Assembly: GCA_964020975.1 (NCBI GenBank)
Contig: OZ026615.1
Location: 80,300,403 to 80,364,402, forward strand
Source of the DNA: Hermodice carunculata
Lineage: Eukaryota > Annelida > Polychaeta > Eunicida > Amphinomidae
Direction of reading: 5' to 3'
Length of the DNA: 64,000 nt
The notes below the pieces were generated by a model. It did not search any database. It saw only the letters and a program-made list of their open reading frames with translations, and was not told the origin of the DNA. Shown here piece after piece: positions 33,291 through 45,100 of this stretch. The first letter of the stretch is position 1, and each line of letters opens with the position of its first letter. Made by a program: the position numbers and the translations under genes.

Positions 33291-33514
33291 TAGGTAGTAG
33301 CATAGAAGTGGTGGTAGGGTGACAGTTGGTATACCCTAAAGTTAACTTAACCCCACCTAGAGATTTTCTCTAGTCTGTCTACAGTCAGATACCATCATTC
33401 ATTGTTTGTTCCTCCTATTGCATCACTTGGGTGTAGAGGTGATTTATAGACAGTTACCTTAGACACTCACTTCACAATCATTGTTAGTACACAAATGTAA
33501 CATACTAGAGACAT

Positions 33515-33785
33515 CCGTTCACAATTCACATTTTCGACTTCTCCAGAACTGTGAGCCAGATTCACTTCAAGCTTGGTGGGGATGTACCTTGGGTGGGCCT
33601 CTACCAAATTGATCAAAGGTCATGGTCCAGTAATTTTTGGATTTTATATGATTTTTTAAAATTCTTTTTATGGGCAAATCGTAAAAAATCTTCTCCGAAA
33701 CTACTCACCAAGTTGCTTTGATATCACACAGGAAGACTCCTAGTTCTTAATGTGTTCACCAGGTGGGGCTGCAATTTTTACCCCT
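33515..33785 (-). repeat. Fragment of the CTCAGCTGAC repeat family
   Basis: Reverse-orientation unit: attcacattttcgacttctcc, gccagattcacttcaagcttgg, ggtcatggtccagtaattttt, actcctagttcttaatgtgttcaccaggtgg. No terminal hairpin is present. Confidence 0.65.
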
Positions 33786-34894
33786 TGGCCTTCTAGACCA
33801 GAGGGGTATTGTCATCTATGCGTCCGTCTGTTCGTCTGTCCATGCCTTGTTAATGCCTCCAAAAATACTAATTTTACAGAGACCAAATTTTTTTACAGCG
33901 GACTATTGAGGTGCTACAGGTGCGTATCGAAAACTAGGTCACATATTTAGGTCACAGTACTACATTAAAGAAAAAAACAGCTTGAACACTATCTAAAATA
34001 TTGAATGTAGCTTCATCAATTATTTATGATGGTCGGTCCTATGGATGCCGCAGAAGCCTATCGAAAACTAGGTCACTGGGTCACATATTTAGGTCACAGT
34101 GCTGCATTGAAGAAAAATGGGGGTACCATGATATCTTAAAATCTTAATTTTCTCATTGTTACTGCACCAATTGTACACCAAATATGCACTAGGCCAATTA
34201 TCAAATGTAATATTTTGTGAACTTGACCTATTTTTCATGGTGATTAAGCACTAAAGAAAAGGTTTCTAAATTCAATATGTTGGTCAAGAGTAAGGGAAAT
34301 GATACCAAATGTACCACAAATGTATGTAGGCCTACATGTAGAAGTTGGATGTTGCATCATATATATGGATGACCTTGACTCATTTCTCAGGGTCATGAAG
34401 GGAATGCATTTCAGGAAATGAACTTTTGGTGATGGTTATCAGATTATATGTCAGGAGACTATCAAGCCTATGGGCTTCTTTTATAAATTAATACCACCAG
34501 TGACTCCACACATTACATAGGTTTTTGTCTGTACGGTGTTCTTCTAATGGTATATTAATATCTGTTCACAACTTAAAATGTAATGACAATTTTCCTGAAG
34601 TGCATTGCCTCAGTGACCTTGAGAAAATAGGTCAAGGTCATATATATTATACAATGTCAAACTTTCAAATGTGATACACATTTGTGGTATTTTTGGTATT
34701 TGTAACCTTTCTTCTCTCAAAATATTGAATTTAATGTTTTCAACACGTTGCCATACATATCTTGCGTAACACTGTAGGTAATGCCACCAAATTTTAGTTT
34801 GTTTTTGTCTTTTTTTCATGATTGACATTCCTACCAAGTTTCATGATGATTCATAGAAAACTCTTCAAAAAAAAAAAGTTTTCACAAGAGACAT

Positions 34895-35180
34895 TTGTGG
34901 ATGGATGCATGGTGGAATATGACCACTATGCAGGAGGCAGCATCATGAAGTTATGGTGGGGGTGGGGGGTAATCATGGTGACAGGAAGGACAGAACTCTT
35001 CAGGATAAATGGGACTCTAACAGGCCAGCACTATGTGGATGAGATCCTGCCAACAGTCGATGAATGGTTCCAGCAAGACATTTAATGCACAGCCACATAT
35101 CTTCATCAGCACAACATCCAAATGTTGCCATTTCCAGCCTGATCTCCTGACCTGTCCAGCATTGAACATTTATGGGATGT
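34895..35180 (+). pseudogene. Tc1-family transposase fragment
   Basis: Plain DNA transposon remnant. Frames encode GGSIMKLWWGWGVIMVTGRT, NGTLTGQHYVDEILP and FQQD (the second catalytic Asp of the DDE core), then in another frame NAQPH and a degenerate ...DLLTCPALNIYG segment corresponding to the SPDLSPIEHLWD motif with the catalytic Glu. The N-terminal helix-turn-helix half and first Asp are missing and at least one frameshift follows FQQD, so it is inactive. Confidence 0.85.
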
Positions 35181-35185
35181 ATATA

Positions 35186-35359
35186 TACTGAAACCTCATT
35201 ATAATGACACTCAGATATCACATATTCAATATAATGACACAGATTTTCATGGGAAAATGTTTATTTTCTTTGTTATTTGACTCATTTATCTGACATATTC
35301 AGTTATTCGACACATTTCTTAGGGAACAGATGGTGTCATTATAATGAGTTTTCACTGTA
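35186..35359. mobile_element. Pogo/Tc1-type MITE
   Basis: Inverted ends ctgaaacctCATTATAATGACAC and GTGTCATTATAATGagttttcactg, flanked by TA on both sides. About 170 bp, no coding. It sits at the end of the Tc1 fragment. Same family as 52237-52341. Confidence 0.8.
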
Positions 35360-36039
35360 TTTTGAGAGCTGACAATACTTAATTGGCTGGGCGATTATTA
35401 CGCATGTTTTGTTACCCTAGGTGACCCTGTTCACATGGGTCTTTTGTTTTTTAGTGAGACTCTTGGCTCTTTTGTTCTGGAAATCTTTGTGTTAGTTTCG
35501 CACCAGTCTTTGTCTCATGGTGCCACTTTTTGCTGGAGGTTTCAGACGCGTCTGGAAGACAAAACCTGACAATTTGTTTGGCTGTCTGAGTGGGGATTGC
35601 TTCTGTTTTTTGTTTTTTGGCAAGGAATACAATTGTGACTGGACAGATGCAAGATTGATCATCAGGCATACTATAAGCTCATCAGTCAGCCGAACCTTAA
35701 AATACTAAAATTATCAGAGGAATCTGGTTTTCTATATGAAGTTCATCCCTGAAAAAGATGGGATGAGGTTGCAGTCATTATTACATGATTTCACAATGAT
35801 GTTAAGGTGGACAGATGGATGATGCAAAGGATGACAATACCCTTTGGGTTCTTTATATGCATCAATTGTAACAAAAAGCCCATGGGCCTAATGCTTTGCT
35901 GGCATCGTGGCTATATTGTACCTGTTCATTTCAAAGCTGTGAGTTCTTAAGTGGCTTATGAACATAAAACTTAATGTAAAAATTGTCCACCAGATGGCAC
36001 TTTGCTCCACATGTAATCATAGCTTATTTGTCCAACTCC

Positions 36040-36549
36040 CAGTGTTGCCAACTCTTACGTAATTCCGGTAAGTTGTACGGAATATCAGGCTTCTACACAG
36101 TGAACTTACGTCACACGGATCAAGAACAAAACCTTACGGATTTCACAAAAGATGCTGCGGGGAAAAAATTATAATTTAGCATATAATTGAGATGATGGAT
36201 ATCACGTCTTAGTTATATACAATAAGATCATATCAAATAATTATTATTGATAATTTGTCAACTTTGCTGTCTCCCTAAAATTAAATAATTATGAAGGAAA
36301 AATTTATTTTATATTATGGTATGATTTGCAGATTCTGCACAAGAAATGGCAAAGTTTCAACCTTAGGAAAACCCTACAAAACTTAAAAAATAATGCACCA
36401 AATGGCTCCACTCCAGTTACATTTTAAAAAAATTTGCCTTTGGCGGGAGGGGGTTACTGCCCCCCTACCGCACCCCCCCCCCCGGCTCGGTCGCTGCGCT
36501 CCCTCGCTGAGTCTTCCTGATTTACAACACTCTAGGGTTGGCAACACTG
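36040..36549. mobile_element. MITE with CAGTGTTGCCAAC ends and 6-bp duplication
   Basis: CAGTGTTGCCAACTCT at 36040 and AGGGTTGGCAACACTG ending at 36549 are inverted repeats. aactcc is duplicated on both sides (36034-36039 and 36550-36555). The uninterrupted target is seen in the related repeat near 54595. 510 bp without a coding frame. The interior includes a C-rich block and cggctcggtcgctgcgctcc. The 6-bp duplication does not fit hAT (8) or Tc1 (TA). Confidence 0.8.
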
Positions 36550-38399
36550 AACTCCTGTAATGAATATTGTTCCATGTGCCAAGACAACAATGAGTGAATC
36601 CTAACTTTAGGTCCTCAGTGACCTTGGGACAGACGATCAAGGACACCCAGATTATGTAATACAAGAAGAGGCCCATAGGCCTGCCTGGTGTTGTGCTGAC
36701 ATTGCCATTGAAGTCCAAGCCACACCCTGTCATTACAAAATCACCTCTTTCAACTTTACAGGCATGGTGAACTCACAAAAATAGGTCACTGATATTATAT
36801 ATGATTCTAGCTTTGGACATTGTCTATATATCCTATAAATTTGGCAAGTCTAATCAATTTACTTTTTGAGACATGGAATTTTATATCTTAAAACACATTT
36901 TGGCTCATAATTTCCATCAAATTATAGGTGGCGCCACTAGTATCATTGCAAACTTAGACTTTGACCTCCCCCACAATCCCACCAAATTTAGTGAAGATCA
37001 GCCAAAATTTAAAGATGCTAGAGTGTTCACAAGATTTTCATATTTTGACCCCTATATTGCATAATATTGTAGGTGGCACCACCAATGTTGCAAAGAGAAC
37101 CTAGATTTTTATACACCCTATTAGTCCTGAAAGTTATATTGGGCTAACTTGAAAATTGTGGACAGTACAGCGGTCAGAAGATTTTCACATTTTGACCTGT
37201 ATATTACATAATACTATAGGTTGTGCCACCAGTATTGAGGGTGACAAAGATTTTTATACATTTTATATCTCCTAAACATTACATGGGCCTAGCTCAAGAA
37301 TTGTGGGGTGCAGAACACTCATGAGATGACCCCAATATTCCAACTGGCCATTTGACCTTGACTTTCAAGTCAGATTAAAAAATTGTAATGTTCAAAATAT
37401 GCACCCAACATCCAGCTTTCCATATATAGTCTGTTTGTTCAAATCGGGTCATAACTTTTTGAGTTATTGAGGAAAAAGAATAAACTTGGACAAGCACCCT
37501 ACTCCATAATTACTGGGTCACAGTGACCCAAAAAGCAGATCACCAAGTTCAGTTTTAGGAATTATGTAATCAAGTGCAATTTTGATCTGGAGGCTCAGCT
37601 CTCTTTGCCATGGATGTCCAAGCTACACCCGGCCATTACAAAATCACCTTTCAACTTTACAGGCATGGTGACGTCACAAAAATATGTCAAGGTCTATATA
37701 TCAAATAAATTTGGCAAGTCTAATCCAATTACTTTTCCAAATATGGAATTTTACATCTTAAAACACATTTTGGCTCCTAATTTCTGTCAAATTATAGGTG
37801 GTGCCACTAGTATCATTACCAACTGAGACTTTGACCTCCCCCAGAATCCCACCAAATTTGGTGAAGATCAGCCAAAAATTAAAGATGCGAGAGTGTTCAC
37901 AAGATTTTCACATTTTGACCCGTATATTACAAAAGAAAGTAGGTGGCGCCACCAATATGGAACTTGGCCTAGATTTTAATACACCCTATAAGTCCTGAAA
38001 GTTATATTGGGCTAACTTGAAAACTGTGGATGGTATCGCACTAACGAGCAAAAGTATACGGACGGACGTCTCCTTTGAAACTTAAAAGCTTCATACACTA
38101 TTCCACCATACTGACACTGGTATAAACAGGTAAATAGTAATATAATTTTTAGCATCACAGAGTTGACTAGAGGTGTCGTAAGGTAAAGTGCACTAAGGTA
38201 TTCGCTGGAAGTCGCTTCCGTCACCATACTGGATGAAGATTGAAAAGAAAGAAATCCTGCAAAAAGTGACCAAAGACGGCCCAGAGAAAACCCTCTAGGT
38301 GGGCCAAGTACACCCCACCCCGGGCACCCTCCCTCACACCACTCCAAACACCCTGAGGACCACACCCTGTCATCTCAAGCCCCATCCTGACACAGTCCG

Positions 38400-39430
38400 A
38401 CCAAAGCTCTTGAGCCAGAGCTCTGACTACCTTTACATCCAGCATCAAGTTTTGGGGCAGATATGTAGACGATACAGTCGCCATATTAGCACAAGATATG
38501 TTGGACTCCTTTACAACACATATTAATAACATCCACCCTTGAATCCAATTTACATCAGAGAAGGAAGCGGAGGGATCTCTTCCTGTGCTAGACACCAAGA
38601 TTACAAGAAAGGAGAATGGATCATTGAAATTCAGTGTGTACAGAAAACCAACTCATACTGAACAATACCTCCAGTATGACAGTCACCAACCCATGGAACA
38701 TAAGCTAGGGGTAATTAGAACACTGAAACACAGAGCCAACACAATTGTCACAGAAGAGGAAGACAAAATCCAAGAAATGAACCACATCAAGAAGGTACTC
38801 AGTATTTCGGGGTACACAAAATGGACATGGAATGCCCCAGGTAGCAAGAAAAAGACACCACATCCCAGAAAGACACAAATTCGGCCCAAAGGCCATATCA
38901 CACTGCCCTATGTAGGAGGCATAACGGATTCCATCACCCGTAGAATAAGACAGCCGGAGTTGCACTTCATAGTAGACCATGTACCACCATACGGTCCCTT
39001 TTGGTAGCCCCCAAGGACAAAGACACAGCCTTGGATAAGTGTGGAGTGGTGTACCATCTGTCATGCAAAGAATGTAATGAAGATTACATAGGGGAGACTG
39101 AGAGAGTTCTCAGAAAGAGAGTCTCAGAACACCAAAGAGACTCATCCCCAATGGGTGCCCATCTCAAAGCCCGTAAACACTCCCTGGATGAGAACAACAT
39201 AAAAATCCTTGACAGAGAGAGTAGGTGGTTTGAACGGGGTGTCAGGGAGGCCATACAAATACGATCACGATCCCCTTCCCTCAACCGACACCAGGGCAGA
39301 CATAGACTTCCATCAGTCTACAATAGTCTTTTATCATGTGACATGCCTCCCCCTAGGGGTGAGAGGTCACATGACCTTCAGAGCTGAAGAAAACATGGTG
39401 GATGCCAGTTGAAAGCTTCTCAACAAGCAA
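38400..39430 (+). mobile_element. Second PLE fragment (RT C-terminus and GIY-YIG), fossil
   Basis: Plus-strand translation shows the RT active-site motif FWGRYVDDTVAIL (about 38448), the thumb FSVYRKPTHTEQYL with EHKLGVIRTLKHRA, and a GIY-YIG domain (GVVYHLSCKECNEDYIGET, RVSEHQ) to about 39387. A hammerhead-like motif overlaps the end. It is closer to Poseidon/Neptune-type PLEs than the 19-31 kb element. It is 5' truncated and interrupted in a few places. Amino acid similarity to the other PLE is low, so it is an independent lineage. Confidence 0.85.
39376..39427 (+). ncRNA. Hammerhead-like motif at the end of the second PLE fragment
   Basis: CTT-ca-GAG (stem I), core CTGAAGA (39384-39390), extra A, stem II AAC-a-TGG / CCA-GTT with loop tggatg, core GAAA (39411-39414), minimal stem III AGCT, CTT as the NUH site with predicted cleavage after 39418, then CTC-aac-AAG (stem I). 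Same plan, same extra A and same very short stem III as 25953-26028. It sits just after the endonuclease, where PLE hammerheads are reported. Stem I is weak, so this copy may be decayed. Confidence 0.45.
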
Positions 39431-39675
39431 GACAAAGTTTCTGTGAGTAGTGGTTTAATTCACATTTCACAACTCTTGAGCCAGTGTTGCATTATTAGGT
39501 ATTTGGTCATATCTCTGGAAACACTCCAAAAGGGTTCTGTGCAGTTCCTGTTCCCCATAACCTCTGTGTTGCAGTTTTTGCAACAAAGTTCTGACTCCAC
39601 TGACAAAATTGCCAAAACGGACGGACAGACACGAGCGGTCGCATAAGCTCTGCGACCTTTGGTCAGCATAGCTAA

Positions 39676-40980
39676 AAAGTGGGTGTTGGATACATGACTT
39701 AATAATGTTAAATTTGTGTCTTGCTTATATCATGTATGTGACTGCACCTAAAAAGGCCAACAGGTTTAACTTTTAACAGATATCTGCTTTTATTAATCAA
39801 GTGTATCATAGTATATTCTCACACTGGCATTCAGTTGCTTCTGATTGTTAATGCTGTAACATTTTAAGATTATTTACAAAATATGTATAGTTTGAGTGTA
39901 CTCCATTTTAGTGTAAAAGAGGGGTAACTGGTATGGTCTTGCAGCATACTCATGTTTATGATATCGGTTAACAAGTATTGTGACATCAACAGCAAATAGC
40001 CAATAACCAGTGTAGAATCATCTGCAGGGCTTTAGTGTGAGAACGAGTCTTACCTGTCTGTGTAAAACCAGTCTTACAAATCCTCTGCTTTTAGCATTTA
40101 TTAACACAATCCTTTTTAATGCAACATCTGTTCTGGGAAATTTACTATATTTGTAATAACCATAACAACATGCTCAACCTGTAATCAAAACGTGTGATTG
40201 AACTTTAAAAGTTACAAACTAATTCAAATCATCAAAACATGGGCATAACAAGACAATTTGCTTTAATTAAATTTTAGTGAGCATTTGCCTTACACCTATC
40301 AAATATGATAAAATACATTTCTAAAATAAAGATTATAGTACATGTGGTCATACATTTACATATGCATATACATATACATACTTATACATGTACATGTACT
40401 TGTGGTTTTCACAGATTACAAAACTTACCTACTGAACTTTATGCAATAGTCTTTACAACAGTCTTCCTCTAACATAGTGCATGAAATATATCTATGCATT
40501 CCCCCACCCTAATACCCACCCACACCACAAGAAAATTCAATAAATCTTCAATCACAACATAATTTACCTGCAGGCAACAAAATTACATCTTGTACGATTC
40601 TTATTCGTATCGGTAGCTTATCTCATAAATTCTGTGATAAACATGCACTTCAAAACAAATATGTTGTTGATCACAGATAATTAACATGAAAAATAAGTTA
40701 CACTACATTTGCTGTAACCAGTAATATTTAGGATGAAATATGTGCAAAAAGTAGTGTCTGACTCCTTCCTTTTAGGTTGAGAACATATCCTCATATTTCA
40801 AAGTGATTGAAATTCCACCTTTACTTATAATATGCAATTCAAATTACATCAGTTGCTCATGTTCATATTGTACATGTCTACCTGTTTTTCAGAGGATTTT
40901 GCTTGACCAAGTAAAGCTAAAAATAGTCGTTGATTCAAAGATGCTTTGCAGGCATGACATATCCAGTTATCAGCATGTCT
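39676..40980. other. Unassigned intergenic sequence
   Basis: AT-rich with short tacatata repeats (40360-40400). No gene or repeat family recognised. It separates the repeat cluster from the 3' end of the minus-strand gene. Confidence 0.5.
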
Positions 40981-40983
40981 TCT

Positions 40984-41220
40984 GCATTAAATGTATGTAG
41001 ATTCAGCTTTGCATTCCTGACAGCACCTTTGAGAATCCATTATTTTCTCTTTACATTTTAAGGAAAATTATGAACTCGATGTTTCTCCAGTCATAAGCAT
41101 GGCTCCTGCATTAAATGTGTGTAGATTCAACTTTGTTTTCCTGACAGCATTTTTGAGAATCCATTTTTTTAATTTACATTTTCTGGAAAATTATGAACTC
41201 CATGTTTGTATCATGCAGAA
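40984..41220. repeat. Two-copy tandem duplication, period about 127 bp
   Basis: gcattaaatgtatgtagattcagctttg... at 40984 recurs at 41111 as gcattaaatgtgtgtagattcaactttg..., each continuing through ttgagaatccat and gaaaattatgaactc. It lies just beyond the stop of the minus-strand gene, in or near its 3' UTR. Confidence 0.85.
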
Positions 41221-41246
41221 TTAAATATGGCATGGAATCAGTCTGT

Positions 41247-41252
41247 TTTATT
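41247..41252 (-). terminator. Candidate polyadenylation signal of the ADCY10-like gene
   Basis: AATAAA on the minus strand (tttatt on plus), about 140 nt downstream of the stop codon at 41391-41393. Confidence 0.4.
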
Positions 41253-41390
41253 AATGCATGAATCACTTTGCACAACTGAACAAGTACATGCAGCTATCCA
41301 ATGTTATCGCAAATCATGCCAGCAAAGAATATAGTGTAAGTTCAACTGAGCACTTTGTCATAAGTTTCCAATATGCAGTGTATTCCTCTT

Positions 41391-41756
41391 CTATGAAATC
41401 ATTCCCTTGCTGTCAAACCAATGTGACAATGGAAGAGAGTACTTGACAATGGAGTCCTCAACCTCACTCAAGTCATTGGCCATGTGCCAATCCAGCACCT
41501 CTTGTTGACTGGACTCTAGCCAGAAGGATGCCTGAAACCGGTCGCAGTTCTTGTCAAACCACACCTTGAGGCTGTGCTGAGCCCAGTGCTTCTCAAGGAT
41601 GTTCCCATTGACATCACACAGTTGTATACACTTGGTCAACTGTTTCTTGCTGGCAGAGATCTTGTTCTGGATCCTTAACATGTAAGCCTCTAGATGCAGT
41701 ACATGTGGCTTGAACACGGCCAAGTGTTGACATGCTTTCTTCAGTAACTTGATATC
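41391..41756 (-). CDS. ADCY10-like gene, terminal exon
   Basis: Last coding exon: 366 nt, phase 0, 122 codons including TAG at 41391-41393, after acceptor tttctttcctgaacag. It starts DIKLLKKACQHLAVFKPHVL and includes LEAYMLRIQNKISASKKQLT and LEKHWAQHSLKVWF. The alternating helical pattern with A/L/Y positions is TPR-like; 'EKxWxxHSxxVWF' recalls the C-terminal repeats of soluble adenylyl cyclase (ADCY10), a bicarbonate-sensing cAMP-producing enzyme. That name is from memory of the family pattern and is tentative. The exon itself is well supported by splice site, phase and length. Confidence 0.8.
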   Translation of the reverse strand, partial: DIKLLKKACQHLAVFKPHVLHLEAYMLRIQNKISASKKQLTKCIQLCDVNGNILEKHWAQHSLKVWFDKNCDRFQASFWLESSQQEVLDWHMANDLSEVEDSIVKYSLPLSHWFDSKGMIS

Positions 41757-42149
41757 CTGTTCAGGAAAGAAATCATAAAACAACACATGCTATTTATCCT
41801 TATTCATTTAACATACAGTTTAAAATTTTCCCTGGATCAAATTGTGATACTGTGAATATTAGCACTTTGGAAGCCAAATTAGCTTTCATTGACATGCATT
41901 CTCCTTGCTGAATTAGTTTTCTATCAATGCGATTTTCATCATGTTTGGCACACAAGATTGACAACATGTTGTGGAATGTTTTGGTTGATGTCCTTATGTC
42001 ACATAAAACTATTCAATTAAAGTGAGATTGAAAGGTCCTTGTACAATGTATTTATCCCTTTCATTGCTGATAATTGGCAAAACAATGCAAAAATAATGGT
42101 AAAATTGCAGTTGTTTGTGCCATTCACAACACTTGACCACTTCCTGTAA
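41757..42149 (-). other. Intron sequence next to terminal exon
   Basis: Part of the 8.1-kb intron 49840-41757. No feature recognised before the tandem-repeat element. Confidence 0.6.
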
Positions 42150-45100
42150 ACAAGAGGGCTGTGTGAATAGCTCATGCTCAGCTGACCTACAGATTAATAA
42201 CAGTTGTAGTTCTGTAAACTTGGGATAGAACAAAATACGTAGACACTATCAATGGTACATTCCTACCAAGTTTGACACAAATCTGGCCAAATTATTGAAG
42301 TTACAGCCATTACAAGAAATCCCATGTTAAACTTTCCAATTAAAACTTTTTCTAAAAAGATTTAACAAAAAAAAAAAATCATTAAAAAAATCTGAAAATC
42401 ACTTGAGCATGACAATTTGAACAAACTTGGTAGAGACCCACCCAAGATACATTGCCACTAAGTTTAAAGTCAATCTGAGTGACAGTTTCTTCAGAGAAGT
42501 CCAAAATGTGAATCAGATCTAGAATGCCTATTGATGTACATAGTTTTTAATAGGAAAGGTGCATTCACTGATAAATACCAGCACTGAAAACATCATTAAA
42601 AATAAAAAATGTACAGCAGTGCCACCTGATGAACATCTTGGTATGACGTTTTCACGAGGAACATCTCCACCAAGTTTCAGCTTAATTGGTGTGACAGTTC
42701 TAGGGAAAACCTCCAAATAGCGAAAACACACAAAAAAACATCAAACAGAAAAAAATTGCAGTGCCACCTGGTGAAAAATTAAGAACTAGGAGTCCCTAGA
42801 AGTGTTCCTGTGTGATATCAAAGGAATTGGGTGAGCTGTTTCAAAAAAAAAAAAAAATCATAAGAAATATAAAAATCACTGGAGCATGACTATTTGAACA
42901 ATTTGGAAGAGACCCACCCAAATACATCGGTACCAAGTTTGAAATCAATCTGGATGATGGTTTCTGAGAAGAAATCGAAAATGTGAATTAGCATTAGATG
43001 CCCATTGACTTGCATACTAATCAATAGGAAAGGTGCATTTGCTGATAAGTACCCAAATTGAAAAAAAATCGTTTAACATCAGGTATCCTCAGCAGTGCTG
43101 CTCAGTGAACAAATTCTTTGACCCTTCCACAAGGAACATATATATCCACCAAGTTTGAGCTTAATCCAAGTGACGTTTCTGGAAAAGAAGTTGAAAAGGG
43201 TGCAAAACACGAAAGAATCATGTTTAAAAATCGGAAAAAACTGCAGCACCACCTGGAGAACAAATTAAGAACTAGGAGTCCCTAGGAGTGTTCCTGTGGA
43301 TGAGCAGTTTTGGAGAAGATTTTTTTTTTTAAGGTTTGTCCAAAACAAGAACAAGACAAGAGGGCTGTCTGAACAGTCTATGCTCAGCTGACCAAGACAT
43401 TCATCACACTTATGACTCTGTGAGCTTGGGAAAGGATCAAGGTCACCCATGTACTGAGTAAGTCTGACTTTTATGGGAGAATACTAGCATGTTCAACATC
43501 AAGGTCCCAGTTCAAGTAGTTCTCAAGTTACAGTGAAGAGTAAAATTTATGTATCTTGCACTGTGATCCCAGAAATTAGGTCAAGGTCACTCATGTACTG
43601 TCTAAGCATGACCTTCATAGACAAACCTTAACATGTGCAACATCAAGGTCTCAACTCAAAACAGATGTCAAGTTATCAAGTGAACAATAAATTTCATGTC
43701 AGTTGCCTGTGACCTTGGGAATGAGCTCAAGGTCCAAAAATCACTGGAGCATCACCACTTGCACAAAATAGGTAAAAGCTTATATAAGGTACACCCCTAC
43801 CAAGTTTGATACAAATCTGGCAAAAATTATTTAAGTTCTAACTATTACAAGAAATTACCATGTTACACTTTCATATTAAAACATTTTTAAAGATTGTCCC
43901 CAAAAGATCATAAAAAATTCAAAAATCACTGGAGCATGACCATTTACACAGACTTGGTAAACACCCACTCAAGGTACATTGCCACCAAGCTTGAAATCAA
44001 TCTGAGTGACAGTTACTTCAAAGAAAGTCCAAAATGTGAATTAGCATTCGAATGCCCATCGACTTCATACTAATCAATAGGAAAGGCGTATTTACAGATA
44101 AGTACCAAATTGACAAAATCGTTAAAATTCAGGAATCCTTTGTTTGAACCAACCACAAAGAACATATCCACCAAGTTTCAGCTTAGTCTGAGGGACAGTT
44201 CTGGAGAAGTCAAAAATAGCAGAAACACACAAAAAATCATTAAAAATACTGTAAGTTGCTTTAATTTTGCTGTACTCTTGTTTCGGTTTATTTCACTAAT
44301 GGCAAAAAACCCTGAAAATAAAACCACAGTGAATTAGTATTTTAACATTGTTTGAATAGGAATTATGTCCAAAACAATGAAACTAAAACTACAGCGAAAT
44401 GTCAAAAATACAAAAACTGTGAAAATTTGTACCCACAAAAATAAAGTAATTTATAGTACAATAAAAATTGCAGCACCACCAGGTAAACAAATAAAGACTA
44501 GAAGTCCCTAGGAGTGTCCCTGTGTAATATAAAAGCAATTGGGTAAGTGGTTTAGGAGAAGAAGGCTTTTTAACATTTGCCATAAAAAAACCCCAAAAAT
44601 TCATTAAAAGCCAAAAAATCACTGGAGCATGACCATTTGAACAAACATGGTAGAGACCCACCCCAGGTACGATGCCACCAAGTTTGAAGTCAATCTGGAT
44701 GACAGTTTCGAAGAAAAAGACGAAAATGTGAATTGCATGTAGCATCAGAATGAATTGACTTACAGCTGTACATAGTGATCAATAGGAAAGGTGCATTTAC
44801 TGATAAGTACCTGAATTGAAAAAAATCATCAAAAATCAGGAATCCACAGCAGTGCCACCCAGTGAACAATTCTGTTCGAACCTTCCACAAGGAATTTCAG
44901 TTTAATCTGAGTGAAGGTTCTGAAGTTGAAAATAGTGAAAACACACAAAAAAGTCATGAAAAAAAAAAAATAGAAAACAAAATTGCAGCATCACCTGGTG
45001 AACAAATTAAGAACTATACATCACTTGGAGTGTTCCTGTGTGAATTCAAAGCAATTGCGCAAGCGGTTTCAGATAAGATTTAGTAAGATTGTCCAAAAAA

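Larger units (their letters stand above)
33804..35842 (+). repeat. Repeat element bounded by GGGTATTGTCATC / GATGACAATACCC
   Basis: A perfect 13-base subterminal inverted repeat at 33804-33816 and 35830-35842. The interior has several diverged repeats with 'gaaaactaggtcac..atatttaggtcacagt' and 'tgaccttgactcatttctcagggtca'. It is interrupted by a Tc1 fragment and a pogo-like MITE. Same family as 4435-4995. Probably non-autonomous Helentron-like, because tandem monomers lie between inverted subterminal motifs. Confidence 0.55.
35871..39675 (+). repeat. AGAGGCCCATGGGCC-family repeats, composite region
   Basis: Starts acaaaaagcccatgggcctaatgc (35871) with a second start aagaagaggcccataggcc near 36662. 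Repeated monomers carry ataggtggcgccactagtat, gactttgacctccccc and agttatattgggctaac (36.9-38.0 kb). The family end CGACCTTTGGTCAGCATAGCTAA is at 39653-39675. The intact-looking copy at 54440-55640 has the same start and end. This region is interrupted by a MITE (36040) and a PLE fragment (about 38.4-39.4 kb). Confidence 0.65.
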
